Part shown: in pieces, positions 1-6,870 of the stretch
Layout: each line of letters begins with the position of its first letter
Position numbering within the stretch: position 1 is the stretch's first letter
NCBI GenBank assembly: GCA_017632935.1
Contig: JAGBQJ010000004.1
Span: forward strand, 1 to 36,790
Direction: 5' to 3'
Source: Bacteroidales bacterium
GTDB lineage: Bacteria; Bacteroidota; Bacteroidia; Bacteroidales; F082
Length of the DNA: 36,790 bases
Notes under the pieces: generated by a model
Told to the model about the DNA's origin: nothing
Databases searched by the model: none
Seen by the model: the letters and a program-made list of their open reading frames with translations, nothing else
Program-made: the position numbers and the translations under genes

Positions 1-522
1 AACGGGGCATTGTCGAAGGGGAACCGCCAACGCGTCGGTCTGGACCATGCCATGATGCACGACCCGCAGGAGCTCATCCTCGACGAGACCACCTCGGGCC
101 TCGACCCCAACCAACTCATCGACATCCGCAACCTCATCTCCAACCTCGGCAAGGAGAAGACGGTGCTACTCTCCACTCACATCATGCAGGAGGTGGAAGC
201 CATCTGCGAACGGGCCATTATTATTAATAAAGGTGTGGTGGTGGCCGACGACAAGATCGATAACCTGAAACAGGACAGCGCCATGAGCAACGTGGTCATC
301 GTGGAGTTTGAGAGCGAAGTGAGCGAAGAGCTGCTCCTCAGCATCCCGCAGGTAGGACGCGTGCAGCATGTGAAGGACAACCACTGGATCCTCGAACCCC
401 AAGGCGACACCGACATCCGTGCCAACCTGATGAAGTGGTCGGTGGACCGAGGCCTCATCATCAAGACCCTCCAGAAAGAGGACTTAAGTATTGAAGAGGC
501 GTTCCAGAAGTTGACGAAATAA
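1..522 (+). CDS. gldA: ABC transporter ATP-binding protein, GldA-like, 5'-truncated by window edge
   Basis: Frame 1 is open from the first base to TAA at 520-522, so only the last 173 codons are visible. They hold the ABC signature motif (LSKGNRQRVG, codons 4-13), Walker B and D-loop (LILDETTSGLDP) and the H-loop histidine in LLSTHIMQEVEA. The motif set and the C-terminal LQKEDLSIEEAF resemble GldA, the ATPase of the gliding/T9SS-associated Gld ABC transporter of Bacteroidota (known family), but other ABC-2 ATPases share these motifs. The TTG at 10-12 encodes the Leu of the signature and is not a start. Several positions normally invariant are changed within the first 95 bases: Tyr to Asn in SKGYRQR, Ala-Gln to Asp-His after VGL, and Pro to Thr in LDEPTSG. 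They may be real or read-end errors. The stop codon lies inside a strong terminator hairpin. Confidence 0.8.
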   Translation, partial: NGALSKGNRQRVGLDHAMMHDPQELILDETTSGLDPNQLIDIRNLISNLGKEKTVLLSTHIMQEVEAICERAIIINKGVVVADDKIDNLKQDSAMSNVVIVEFESEVSEELLLSIPQVGRVQHVKDNHWILEPQGDTDIRANLMKWSVDRGLIIKTLQKEDLSIEEAFQKLTK

Positions 523-557
523 TTTTGGACGCGGCGATTGCCGCGTCCAAAATTATT
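518..557 (+). terminator. Perfect 18-bp inverted repeat terminator after the ABC ATPase gene
   Basis: Arms 518-535 and 540-557 are exact reverse complements around the loop GATT. The GC core is GGACGCGGC/GCCGCGTCC, and the outer part is AT-rich, giving the U-tract on the plus strand (and on the minus strand). The left arm includes the stop codon of the ABC gene. The GGACGC/GCGTCC core recurs in palindromes at 19653 and 27507. Confidence 0.75.
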
Positions 558-567
558 CGTATCTTTG
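538..567 (+). promoter_or_regulatory. metK promoter, Bacteroidota type
   Basis: TATCTTTG at 560-567 matches the -7 consensus TAnnTTTG, and TTG at 538-540 lies 19 bp upstream as the -33 element. Both elements overlap the preceding terminator hairpin. The expected start site, about 572-575, lies just before the riboswitch-like leader. Confidence 0.8.
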
Positions 568-578
568 CACCCGCAAAC

Positions 579-628
579 GTGGAAAGATTTGATTTGATTG
601 CAACCACAAGAAAAAATGCTAAACCAAT
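579..628 (+). promoter_or_regulatory. SAM-II-like riboswitch in the metK leader
   Basis: The leader shows the ordered SAM-II elements as I recall them: stem P1 (GTGG 579-582 with CCAC 604-607), a loop beginning GATTT (586-590) and ending TTGCAA (598-603), an A-rich joining strand (608-616), then GCTAAA (618-623). A short pseudoknot P2 can form between ATTG (597-600) and CAAT (625-628). The spacing from GATTT to TTGCAA is 18 nt, as in the SAM-II sequences I remember. It sits right after the predicted transcription start and upstream of SAM synthetase, the expected target for SAM feedback. The weak four-pair P2 and the 73-nt distance to the ATG are the reservations. Confidence 0.6.
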
Positions 629-701
629 GCTTTTTCCTTCCCCTTTCAGTCAACTGCTTCCCACACAAATTCATTATTAACTAACTAATAAACAATTTGT
701 T

Positions 702-1973
702 ATGGGTTACTATTTCACATCAGAATCCGTCTCTGAAGGTCATCCTGACAAGGTATGCGACCAGATTTCGGATGCCGTATTGGACGAGATTCTTCGTTAT
801 GACCCCAACTCAAAGGTGGCGTGCGAAACCTTGGTTACCACCGGTTTAGTCGTTGTGGCAGGCGAAATCCGCACCAACGCCTACGTTGAGATCCAGGACA
901 TCACCCGCCGCGTCATCGACCGCATCGGCTACAATAAGTCGGAATACCAGTTCGACGCCCAGTCGTGCGGCGTGCTTTCAGCCCTGCACGGACAGTCGAA
1001 CGACATCTTCCAAGGTGTGGGACGCACCAAGCCTGAAGACCAAGGTGCCGGCGACCAAGGCATGATGTTCGGCTTTGCCTGCAAGGAAACCGAGAACTAC
1101 ATGCCCCTCACCATCGACCTCTCCCACATGCTGCTCGTAGAGTTGGCCAAGATCCGCCGCGAAGGCAAGAAAATGACTTATCTCCGTCCCGACGCCAAGT
1201 CGCAGGTGACGGTGGAATATGGCGAAGGTTGGAATCCCTTGCGCATCGACACCATCGTGGTCAGCACACAGCACGACGAATTTGCCGACGACGAGACCAT
1301 GCAGAAGCAGATCGAGGCCGACGTGCGCAACATCCTCATCCCGAGGGTGAAGAAACTGCTGCCCACTCGCCTAAAGAAACTCTTCGGCGACGACATGAAG
1401 CTCTACGTCAACCCGACGGGTAAGTTCGTCATCGGCGGTCCTCACGGCGACACAGGTGTGACAGGTCGTAAGATCATCGTCGACACCTATGGTGGTCGCG
1501 GTGCCCATGGCGGTGGTGCCTTCTCGGGCAAGGACAGCTCGAAAGTGGATCGCTCGGCCGCCTATGCCGCACGCCACATTGCCAAGAACCTCGTAGCCGC
1601 TGGCGTATGCGACCAAGCCTTGGTACAGATTGCCTATGCCATCGGCAAAGCCGAGCCTGTAGGCTTCTACATCAATACCGAAGGCACCTCACATGTCTCG
1701 ATGAGCGACGCCGAGATCGCCCTCAAGGTGAAAAAGATCGTCGACTTAAGACCTTACTTCATCGTGAAGCGCTTCGGCCTCACCAACCCCATCTTTGAGG
1801 AGACGGCCTCTTACGGTCACTTCGGTCGCCAACCTGTGACCAAGCCCGTTGAGGTCTTCTATAAGGACAAGAACACCTACGTCAAAGACGGCAAGACTTA
1901 CAAAGACGTGGAGTTCTTCGGTTGGGAGAAGCTCGACCTTGTGGACAAGCTGAAGAAAGCCTTCAAGTGCTAA
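702..1973 (+). CDS. metK: S-adenosylmethionine synthetase
   Basis: Makes SAM from methionine and ATP in the cytoplasm. The N-terminus has EGHPDK with the catalytic His14 and the Mg-binding Asp16 at the same numbering as the E. coli enzyme. GAGDQG (115-120) contacts ATP. The glycine-rich [15 protein letters not shown] segment near 265-280 is the other family signature. At 423 residues it is longer than the 384 of E. coli, which agrees with the longer Bacteroidota form. The ATG at 702 is the only start next to the family N-terminus and has no Shine-Dalgarno, as usual in this phylum. It is monocistronic: its own promoter at 538-567, a SAM-II-like leader, and a strong terminator at 1992-2079. Regulation by SAM through the leader is inferred. 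Confidence 0.98.
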   Translation: MGYYFTSESVSEGHPDKVCDQISDAVLDEILRYDPNSKVACETLVTTGLVVVAGEIRTNAYVEIQDITRRVIDRIGYNKSEYQFDAQSCGVLSALHGQSNDIFQGVGRTKPEDQGAGDQGMMFGFACKETENYMPLTIDLSHMLLVELAKIRREGKKMTYLRPDAKSQVTVEYGEGWNPLRIDTIVVSTQHDEFADDETMQKQIEADVRNILIPRVKKLLPTRLKKLFGDDMKLYVNPTGKFVIGGPHGDTGVTGRKIIVDTYGGRGAHGGGAFSGKDSSKVDRSAAYAARHIAKNLVAAGVCDQALVQIAYAIGKAEPVGFYINTEGTSHVSMSDAEIALKVKKIVDLRPYFIVKRFGLTNPIFEETASYGHFGRQPVTKPVEVFYKDKNTYVKDGKTYKDVEFFGWEKLDLVDKLKKAFKC

Positions 1974-1991
1974 AAGCGAAATCCCAAAACA

Positions 1992-2079
1992 AAAAAAGCC
2001 TGCGAGAAAATATGAACTGAACCCCGAAAGTTGGACAAAAAACTTTCGGGGTTCAGTTCAATATCCCGCAGGCTTTTTT
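1992..2079. terminator. Bidirectional terminator with a second perfect palindrome nested inside
   Basis: Outer arms AAAAAAGCCTGCG (1992-2004) and its exact complement (2067-2079) make an ordinary A/T-flanked terminator between convergent metK and the lipoprotein gene. Between them lies a separate perfect 20-bp inverted repeat (2013-2032 with 2041-2060, loop 2033-2040) whose arm reads TGAACTGAACCCCGAAAGTT. The inner hairpin looks inserted into the loop of the outer one. Confidence 0.85.
2013..2060. repeat. Palindromic repeat resembling an IS3-family terminus
   Basis: The arm ending in ACCCCGAAAGTTGGACA resembles terminal repeats of IS3/IS150-group elements as I remember them (CCCCAAAAGTTGGACA types). 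The second arm lacks the GGACA tail, and no transposase is present, so this is at most a solo or miniature derivative. Confidence 0.4.
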
Positions 2080-2094
2080 ATCAGGCAACGCCAT

Positions 2095-2640
2095 TTACTC
2101 GTTCTCTTCCCCTTCCTGTAGCGTCGATGTCAAGAACGTCTCCATGATTTCTTCGGGTGTCATGCCCAAAAACTCGATGGATTTCTGGGCGTCATCGACG
2201 AGAGGGCTGTTGGGATAGTCGTCAATCAGCCTCTGGTAAGCGACGTGGGCGCGGGCCGTGTCGTTGAGTTGTTCGTCATACACAAACGAGCCCAACAGGA
2301 AAAGGCTCATCGGTGCCCATTCCGATTGGGGATAGTCCTTCAGCATCTGGTCGCCAAGCGCGATGCTTTGGTCGGCATTCTTCAGCAGCACATGGATTTC
2401 CATGGCATGATAGAGCCATCTGGCCGCCGTGGAGTCCTTAGGATGCTGCTTGACGAACTGGCAGTATTTCTCCGCCACTCCAGGCGCCGCCTCCACGTTC
2501 AGCGACTTGTCTTCATTGAACAAGGTCTTCTCGGCTTCCCTCAGGTCCTCGTTGGTCAGTTTTTTCCCCATTTCGCCACAGGCAAACAGGCCAAAAGCCA
2601 GCAGGACGAAAGCCATCAATTTCAAGGTCTTTTTCATCAT
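2095..2640 (-). CDS. TPR-type outer-membrane lipoprotein (hypothetical)
   Basis: 181 residues. Residues 1-20 form a lipoprotein signal with lipobox LFAC, so Cys21 is the expected lipidated residue. The next residues are GEMGKK, without the strong acidic run of the surface-export signal. Residues 55-160 read as helical TPR-like pairs (AARWLYHAMEIHVLLKNADQ, APMSLFLLGSFVYDE, ARAHVAYQRLIDDYPNSP), similar to the YfiO/YbgF style of tetratricopeptide lipoprotein. The tail is acidic. Translation can start at Met1 (2640) or Met2 (2637); the products differ by one residue. It follows def by 92 bp that hold an inverted repeat and no recognisable promoter, so it may be co-transcribed with ruvX-def. Function unknown; a scaffold or envelope-assembly role is inference only. 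Confidence 0.8.
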   Translation of the reverse strand: MMKKTLKLMAFVLLAFGLFACGEMGKKLTNEDLREAEKTLFNEDKSLNVEAAPGVAEKYCQFVKQHPKDSTAARWLYHAMEIHVLLKNADQSIALGDQMLKDYPQSEWAPMSLFLLGSFVYDEQLNDTARAHVAYQRLIDDYPNSPLVDDAQKSIEFLGMTPEEIMETFLTSTLQEGEENE

Positions 2641-2657
2641 TAATGTGTTTTATTTGA

Positions 2658-2710
2658 CACGAGACTTCGCGACGCGGGACGCGAGATTTAATTTGTCACA
2701 TAGTCTCGTG
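2658..2710. repeat. Inverted repeat in the def-lipoprotein gap
   Basis: CACGAGACT (2658-2666) is the exact complement of AGTCTCGTG (2702-2710), 35 nt apart. The spacer contains the short tandem GACGCGGGACGCGAG (2671-2684). There is no U-tract, so it is not a typical terminator. It may be a degenerate palindromic repeat. Confidence 0.5.
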
Positions 2711-2732
2711 CCACGCCGTCTAGCGTCCTTGT

Positions 2733-3302
2733 TTATCTGTGTTTTTTCTTGTGCGGGAAGATCATGCGGTAATCCACGTCGCACTTGCCCTCAGAGATGG
2801 CGCGCAGCTTGCCTTGCAGCAAGGTCTTGCGCAGCGGGGCCACATGGTCGGAAAGGACATGGCCTTCCAAATGATCGTATTCGTGCTGGATAATGCGGGC
2901 GCGGATGCCTTCAAAGACCTCCTCGTGCTCTTGGAAGTTCTCGTCAAGGTACTTGATGCGGACTTTGTCGGGGCGCATCACCTCCTCATAGATGTTGGGC
3001 AGACTGAGGCAGCCTTCCTTGAATGGCACCTCGTCGCCAAAGGCTTCGATGAGCTCGGCGTTGATGAAGGCCTGCTTGAAGTCCTTCGCATCCGGGTAAT
3101 CGGGATAGAAGGGGTTGCCGTCGACGATGAACAGGCGGATGGACTTGTTGACCTGAGGCGCGGCCAAACCGACGCCCTCAGAATGGGCCAAGGTCTCCCA
3201 CATGTCCTTCAGCAACGTTTCCAATTCAGGATAATCGGGCGTGATAGGCTGGGCGATGGCCTTCAGCGTGGGGTGACCGTATGCTACAATAGGTAGTATC
3301 AT
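2733..3302 (-). CDS. def: Peptide deformylase
   Basis: Removes the formyl group from the N-terminal methionine of nascent proteins; cytoplasmic metalloenzyme. All three family motifs are present: GVGLAAPQV (43-51), EGCLSLP (96-102) with metal ligand Cys98, and HEYDHLEGH (140-148) with ligands His140 and His144 and catalytic Glu141. The length of 189 is normal for Bacteroidota. The start ATG at 3302 overlaps the ruvX stop by 4 nt (ATGA), so the two are translationally coupled in a ruvX-def operon driven from 3766-3773. Confidence 0.97.
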   Translation of the reverse strand: MILPIVAYGHPTLKAIAQPITPDYPELETLLKDMWETLAHSEGVGLAAPQVNKSIRLFIVDGNPFYPDYPDAKDFKQAFINAELIEAFGDEVPFKEGCLSLPNIYEEVMRPDKVRIKYLDENFQEHEEVFEGIRARIIQHEYDHLEGHVLSDHVAPLRKTLLQGKLRAISEGKCDVDYRMIFPHKKKHR

Positions 3303-3745
3303 TGTTGAATTGTTGATTGTTTAATCGTTGAATTGTTTTTTGATTCCATGTAAGATTGGAGGATGATGGTGGCGGCGATGGTGTCGACGAGTTCTTTGTC
3401 CTGGCGGCGTGATTTGCTCAGGCCGGCGTCAATCATGGTCTGGTGCGCCATCACCGAGGTGAAGCGCTCGTCGTAGCGGACAATCTTCATCTCCGGCAGC
3501 AGCTTCTTGAGGCGGTTGACGATGGGCTCAATGTACTTGGAACAGTCGGAAGGGTTGTTCTTCATGTCCTTGGGCTCGCCGATGACGATTTGCTCCACTT
3601 CCTCGTGCTTCACATACTCCAGCACGAAGTCGACGAGCTTGTGCGACTCTACTGTCGTCAGCCCGTTCGCAATGATCTGCAAAGGGTCGGTGACGGCGAT
3701 GCCGCTACGCTTGCGTCCCAAGTCGATTGCCATTATCCTTGCCAT
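3299..3745 (-). CDS. ruvX: Putative pre-16S rRNA nuclease / Holliday junction resolvase-like protein (RuvX/YqgF)
   Basis: RNase H-fold nuclease of the YqgF family, linked to 16S rRNA 5'-end processing. The N-terminus MARIMAIDLGRKRSGIAVTD carries the first catalytic Asp (Asp8); IGEP near residue 57 and the RYDERFTS and DELVDTIAATIIL segments supply the other family motifs. I chose the ATG at 3745 rather than the in-frame ATG at 3799 because a -7 box lies between them (3766-3773), so a transcript from it starts downstream of 3799. The last dozen residues (NNSTIKQSTIQQ) extend past the usual family end and are encoded by a simple-sequence TTGTTGAA/TTGTTGA tract. The stop overlaps the def start (ATGA). 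Confidence 0.92.
   Translation of the reverse strand: MARIMAIDLGRKRSGIAVTDPLQIIANGLTTVESHKLVDFVLEYVKHEEVEQIVIGEPKDMKNNPSDCSKYIEPIVNRLKKLLPEMKIVRYDERFTSVMAHQTMIDAGLSKSRRQDKELVDTIAATIILQSYMESKNNSTIKQSTIQQ
3301..3342. repeat. Simple-sequence tract forming the 3' end of ruvX
   Basis: On the plus strand, ATTGTTGAA, TTGTTGATTG and CGTTGAATTG are imperfect repeats of a TTGTTGA-like unit. They encode the atypical C-terminal tail of RuvX. Confidence 0.45.
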
Positions 3746-3765
3746 TTCATTTGTTTTCTGGGGTG

Positions 3766-3773
3766 CAAAAGTA
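3766..3773 (-). promoter_or_regulatory. -7 box of the ruvX-def operon
   Basis: On the minus strand this reads TACTTTTG, matching TAnnTTTG, 20 bp before the ATG at 3745. I see no clear TTG at -33. It separates the operon from the tRNA-His terminator just upstream. Confidence 0.65.
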
Positions 3774-3804
3774 CACAATTTTACCGAGTTGGGATACACC
3801 CAAC

Positions 3805-3832
3805 AAAAAAAGAGGCTCTCTCAAGCCTCTCT
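3805..3832 (-). terminator. Terminator of tRNA-His
   Basis: On the minus strand the stem AGAGGCT (from plus 3824-3830) pairs with AGCCTCT (from plus 3811-3817) and is followed by a run of seven T. It lies 9 nt beyond the tRNA 3' end. Confidence 0.8.
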
Positions 3833-3840
3833 TTGCCTTG

Positions 3841-3915
3841 GGTGGGAGATGGGATTCGAACCCACGACCCTCGGAACCACAATCCGGTACTCTAACCAGC
3901 TGAGCTACACCCACC
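3841..3915 (-). tRNA. tRNA-His (GUG)
   Basis: The minus strand folds as a 75-nt cloverleaf: acceptor GGTGGGTG with CTCCCACC, D-arm TAGCTCAGCTGGTTAGAG, anticodon loop TTGTGGT giving GTG, and T-loop TTCGAAT. The extra 5' G (G-1) opposite C73 is the tRNA-His hallmark. One T-T mismatch in the acceptor stem and a C-A pair at the base of the anticodon stem are visible. CCA is not encoded. Promoter at 3933-3940 and terminator at 3805-3832 make it a single-gene unit. Confidence 0.95.
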
Positions 3916-3932
3916 ATCTGTGTTTGCGGCTG

Positions 3933-3940
3933 CAAAAATA
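3933..3940 (-). promoter_or_regulatory. -7 box of tRNA-His
   Basis: The minus strand reads TATTTTTG (TAnnTTTG), 17 bp before the mature 5' end of the tRNA. Confidence 0.7.
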
Positions 3941-4023
3941 CTACTTTTTTCGGAAACGGCGACGATTTTCAGGCAAATTTTTCATTTTTTTCGTTTTCGG
4001 CTCGAAATCAGGGGTGAATTCCG

Positions 4024-4031
4024 TATTTTTG
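4024..4031 (+). promoter_or_regulatory. -7 box of the oligopeptide permease gene
   Basis: TATTTTTG lies 22 bp before the ATG at 4054. It is divergent from the tRNA-His promoter in the same 138-bp gap. Confidence 0.65.
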
Positions 4032-4053
4032 ACGGCGCAAACAAAGACGCCTC

Positions 4054-5217
4054 ATGGAAAGCCAAACGAAACAAAACCAATCGCCTAAAGCACTGGCATG
4101 GAAACGGTTCCGCAGCAACAAGCTCGGAATGGTTTCGCTTGGTTTCGTGCTCCTATGGGCTTTGCTGGCCTTGTTTGCTTACGTCGTCATCCCCGACAAG
4201 ACCCCCAACGCCAACCGACAGATCCTCGAAACCAGCACCAAAAAACCTGGCTTCGAGGTCGACATGCTGATGATCCCGAAGGAGACGCCACCGCAAAGGA
4301 CGAACTTCCTCGATTTCCTGCTCAACGGGAGGCCTGATGCGTGCGTTTATTTGCCCTTCGACAGCATCAAAGTGGAGAAAGAGAAGACCATCGTTTATTT
4401 GTATCAAGCAGAAGAAAGCTCGAAGGTTAGGACGGAGATTGTTGATAATCATGATTTAATCGGCCCTTCGACAGGCTCAGGGACCTTAACTTTTTCATCC
4501 GTGGAGGAGGTTGACACCTATATCAGAAGCCATTGCATAAAGCACCGTAAGTTCCTTTTGGGCACCGACCAGTTTGGCCGCGACTTCCTCAGCCGCTTGG
4601 TCTTGGGCAGCCGCATCAGCTTGATGGTGGGCTTCATCGCGGTGCTGCTCAGTCTGATGATCGGCATCGTGATGGGCAGCTTGGGCGGCTTCTTCCGTGG
4701 CAAGGTCGACGACGCGGTGGTGTGGTTCATCAACGTGGTATGGTCCATCCCTACCCTGCTCTTGGTCATCGCCATCACCTTCGCCTTGGGCAAGGGCATC
4801 GCGCAGGTGTTCATCGCAGTGGGCCTGACCATGTGGGTAGAGGTGGCGCGCATCGTGCGCGGACAGATTCTCAGCATCCGCGAGACGACTTTTGTCGAAG
4901 CTGGCAGAGCCTTGGGATTCAAAGATTTGCGCATCATCTTCCGCCATATCCTGCCCAACATCCTCAACCCCATCATCGTGGTGTCGGCAGCCAACTTCGC
5001 CTCGGCTATCCTGCTTGAGGCAGGCTTGAGTTTCTTGGGCATCGGCGTGCAGCCACCCATGCCGTCCTGGGGCAGCATGATTAAGGAGAACTACGCTTTC
5101 ATCATCCTCGATGCGGCCTATCTGGCCATCCTACCCGGCATCGCCATTATGCTGCTGGTGCTGGCGTTTATGCTTATTGGGAATGCTTTAAGAGAGGCGC
5201 TGGATGTTAAAAACTGA
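4054..5217 (+). CDS. Dipeptide/oligopeptide ABC transporter permease (DppC/OppC family)
   Basis: Inner-membrane permease of a peptide importer. It has one N-terminal membrane segment (about 25-45), a large periplasmic stretch (about 46-168), then the BPD_transp_1 domain. That domain starts at LLGTDQFGRDFLSRLV (168-183), with about five further membrane segments, the EAA loop EAGRALGFKDLRIIFRHILP (282-301) that docks the ATPase, and EAGLSFLGIGVQPPMPSWG (322-340), a DppC/OppC hallmark. The periplasmic insert of over 100 residues is longer than in E. coli DppC, which is about 300 residues in all. Residues 137-143 (GPSTGSG) are encoded by a palindromic repeat sequence. No DppB or binding protein is adjacent; the likely ATPase partner is the fused protein at 15107. 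Confidence 0.92.
   Translation: MESQTKQNQSPKALAWKRFRSNKLGMVSLGFVLLWALLALFAYVVIPDKTPNANRQILETSTKKPGFEVDMLMIPKETPPQRTNFLDFLLNGRPDACVYLPFDSIKVEKEKTIVYLYQAEESSKVRTEIVDNHDLIGPSTGSGTLTFSSVEEVDTYIRSHCIKHRKFLLGTDQFGRDFLSRLVLGSRISLMVGFIAVLLSLMIGIVMGSLGGFFRGKVDDAVVWFINVVWSIPTLLLVIAITFALGKGIAQVFIAVGLTMWVEVARIVRGQILSIRETTFVEAGRALGFKDLRIIFRHILPNILNPIIVVSAANFASAILLEAGLSFLGIGVQPPMPSWGSMIKENYAFIILDAAYLAILPGIAIMLLVLAFMLIGNALREALDVKN
4462..4484. repeat. Palindromic repeat lying in frame inside the permease gene
   Basis: CCCTTCGACAGGCTCAGGG (4464-4482) with flanking GG and ACC matches a palindromic motif (complement CCTGAGCCTGTCGAAGG) that I recognise as a dispersed repeat in many bacterial genomes. It encodes the Gly/Ser/Thr segment GPSTGSG in the periplasmic insert without breaking the frame. 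Confidence 0.55.
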
Positions 5218-5225
5218 TTGCTTCC

Positions 5226-5304
5226 CGTCACTGCGAGGAACGAAGCAGTCCAGACAATAAGCTTTTTTCTCTGGATTGCTTCGTCGTTCCTCCTCGCAAT
5301 GACG
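5226..5304. repeat. Long imperfect palindromic repeat (possible terminator) after the permease gene
   Basis: The left arm 5226-5254 and right arm 5270-5304 are near-exact complements; the right arm carries two small insertions (GTC and CT) and a few transitions. The element ends in CTCGCAATGACG, a dispersed-repeat sequence (GTCATTGCGAG) seen in many genomes. The loop holds a run of six T. It starts 9 bp after the permease stop and may end its transcript. An ORF reading through it and the tRNA is an artefact. Confidence 0.7.
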
Positions 5305-5364
5305 CAAAGCGGCAGAAAACGAGCAATTGAAATATTAATTAAGGTGCAATTCGCAGAAAAGTTG

Positions 5365-5372
5365 TATCTTTG
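5365..5372 (+). promoter_or_regulatory. -7 box of the tRNA-Leu-tig-clpP-clpX unit
   Basis: TATCTTTG lies 13 bp before the tRNA 5' end. I see no other TAnnTTTG between the tRNA and tig. Confidence 0.75.
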
Positions 5373-5385
5373 CGCCCTCAAAATC

Positions 5386-5467
5386 GCGGGTGTGGCGGAA
5401 TTGGTAGACGCGCTAGACTTAGGATCTAGTTTCTCACGAAGTAAGGGTTCGAGTCCCTTCATCCGCA
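5386..5467 (+). tRNA. tRNA-Leu (UAG)
   Basis: 82-nt class II tRNA: acceptor GCGGGTG with CATCCGC, D-arm TGGCGGAATTGGTAGACGCG, anticodon stem CTAGA/TCTAG with loop CTTAGGA giving UAG, a long variable arm (TTTCTCACGAAGTAA), and T-loop TTCGAGT. Discriminator A5467; CCA is not encoded. No terminator follows, and tig starts 32 bp downstream, so the tRNA is probably processed from the tig-clpP-clpX transcript. Confidence 0.96.
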
Positions 5468-5499
5468 CAAGTTAAAGACAATCAATAGTTTACAAAGCA

Positions 5500-6870
5500 A
5501 TGAACATCACACAAAGCACTAAAGGAGACAACCTGATCTCCATCAAAATCAATGTTGAGAAGGCCGATTACGAAGAAATGGTCGAAAAAACGCTGAAGCA
5601 GATGCGCCACAGAGCCAACGTGCCCGGCTTCCGTCCAGGCATGGTGCCCATGGGCATGATCAAGAAGATGTATGGCGCCAGCGCTAAGATGGAAGCACTG
5701 AACACCATCGTTTCCGACAACCTCAACAAACATATCGTCGACAACAAGCTCGACCTGTTGGGCTACCCGCTGAGCGACACAGAGCAACAGCAGCCCACCG
5801 ACCTTGAGAAAGACGACAACATCGACTTCTACTTCGAAGCCGCCCTGCGTCCCGAAATCAACGTCGACTTCACCAACACCATGGTCGACTTCTTCCATAT
5901 CATCCCCACCGACGAAGAGGTGGACAAGGTCGTTGAGGACCTGCAACAGCGCAACCCCAACACCAGCCATCCTGAGACCGTGGGCGAAGACGACCGCCTC
6001 GAAATCAAGATCCGCGAAGCCAAGAACGGCAAGGAAGTGGAAGGCGGCTTCGAGAAAGACGGCGTCTACTTCAACATGAGCCAGATCAAGAACAAGACCC
6101 AACGCAAGAAGTTCATCGACAAGGAAGTGGGCGCTGAGTTCATCGTCAACTTTGCCAAAGTGTTCGGCTCGGAAGAGGAAGCTGCCAAGATTTTGGGCAA
6201 AGACGCTCCTGTGGCCGGCGACTTCAACATCATCATCGACGACGCCATCCGCAACGAGAAGCCCGAACTGAACGAAGACTTCTTCAAGAAGATCTTCCCC
6301 GACAAGGACATCAAGGACCTCGATGCTTTCAAAGCCGCCGTCAAAGCCGAGATGGAGAAGCAGCATGAGGCCGAGACCGACCCCATCCTCTTCAACAAGA
6401 TGATTGACGAGCTGGTGGCCGCCGTGAAGTTCGACCTGCCCGATGCCTTCATGAAGCGTTGGATCGTCGAAAACAGCCAAGGCAAAATCACCGCCGAGGA
6501 CGTTGAGAAGAACTACGAAAAAGACTACGTGAAGGGTCTGCGCTGGCAGCTCATCGAAGACAGCATCGTGAAGGCCAACCCCGAGCTCATCATCAATGAC
6601 GAGGAGGTGAAGAACTTCGTGCTGAAACAGATCTTCCCCGGCATCGACTATGCCACCTTGGAGGACGACATGAAGGCCAACCTCGACAAGATCGCCGCCA
6701 ACTACCTCAAGGACGAGCAACAGGTGAGCGGCATTAAGAATCAACTCGCCGACATCAAGATGACACAGTTCCTGAAAGGCAAGATGAATATCAATTTCAG
6801 CGACACCACCGCCGCCGACTTCATGAAGCAACTGGAAAAAGAAAACAAAGCCAAGTCCAAGAAAAAATGA
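5500..6870 (+). CDS. tig: Trigger factor (ribosome-associated chaperone, PPIase)
   Basis: Binds the ribosome exit and holds nascent chains. The ribosome-binding signature NVPGFRPGMVP (residues 40-50) is present. The domain after about residue 150 is the PPIase/FKBP-like region (DDRLEIKIREAKNGKEVEGGF), and the C-terminal half is the long helical chaperone body. The tail is very lysine-rich (KENKAKSKKK). The length of 456 is close to the family's usual 430-450. The ATG at 5500 sits 32 bp after tRNA-Leu, and the stop overlaps the clpP start (ATGA). The tig-clpP-clpX order is the classic bacterial arrangement. Confidence 0.96.
   Translation: MNITQSTKGDNLISIKINVEKADYEEMVEKTLKQMRHRANVPGFRPGMVPMGMIKKMYGASAKMEALNTIVSDNLNKHIVDNKLDLLGYPLSDTEQQQPTDLEKDDNIDFYFEAALRPEINVDFTNTMVDFFHIIPTDEEVDKVVEDLQQRNPNTSHPETVGEDDRLEIKIREAKNGKEVEGGFEKDGVYFNMSQIKNKTQRKKFIDKEVGAEFIVNFAKVFGSEEEAAKILGKDAPVAGDFNIIIDDAIRNEKPELNEDFFKKIFPDKDIKDLDAFKAAVKAEMEKQHEAETDPILFNKMIDELVAAVKFDLPDAFMKRWIVENSQGKITAEDVEKNYEKDYVKGLRWQLIEDSIVKANPELIINDEEVKNFVLKQIFPGIDYATLEDDMKANLDKIAANYLKDEQQVSGIKNQLADIKMTQFLKGKMNINFSDTTAADFMKQLEKENKAKSKKK

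Noticed and set aside
5218-5475. 85-residue plus-strand ORF after the permease
   Set aside because: It is composed of the palindromic repeat and the tRNA-Leu gene.
5482-6831. 449-residue minus-strand ORF
   Set aside because: Antisense to trigger factor, whose family motifs are unambiguous; its His/Val/Leu-rich composition is the usual shadow of GC-rich coding DNA.
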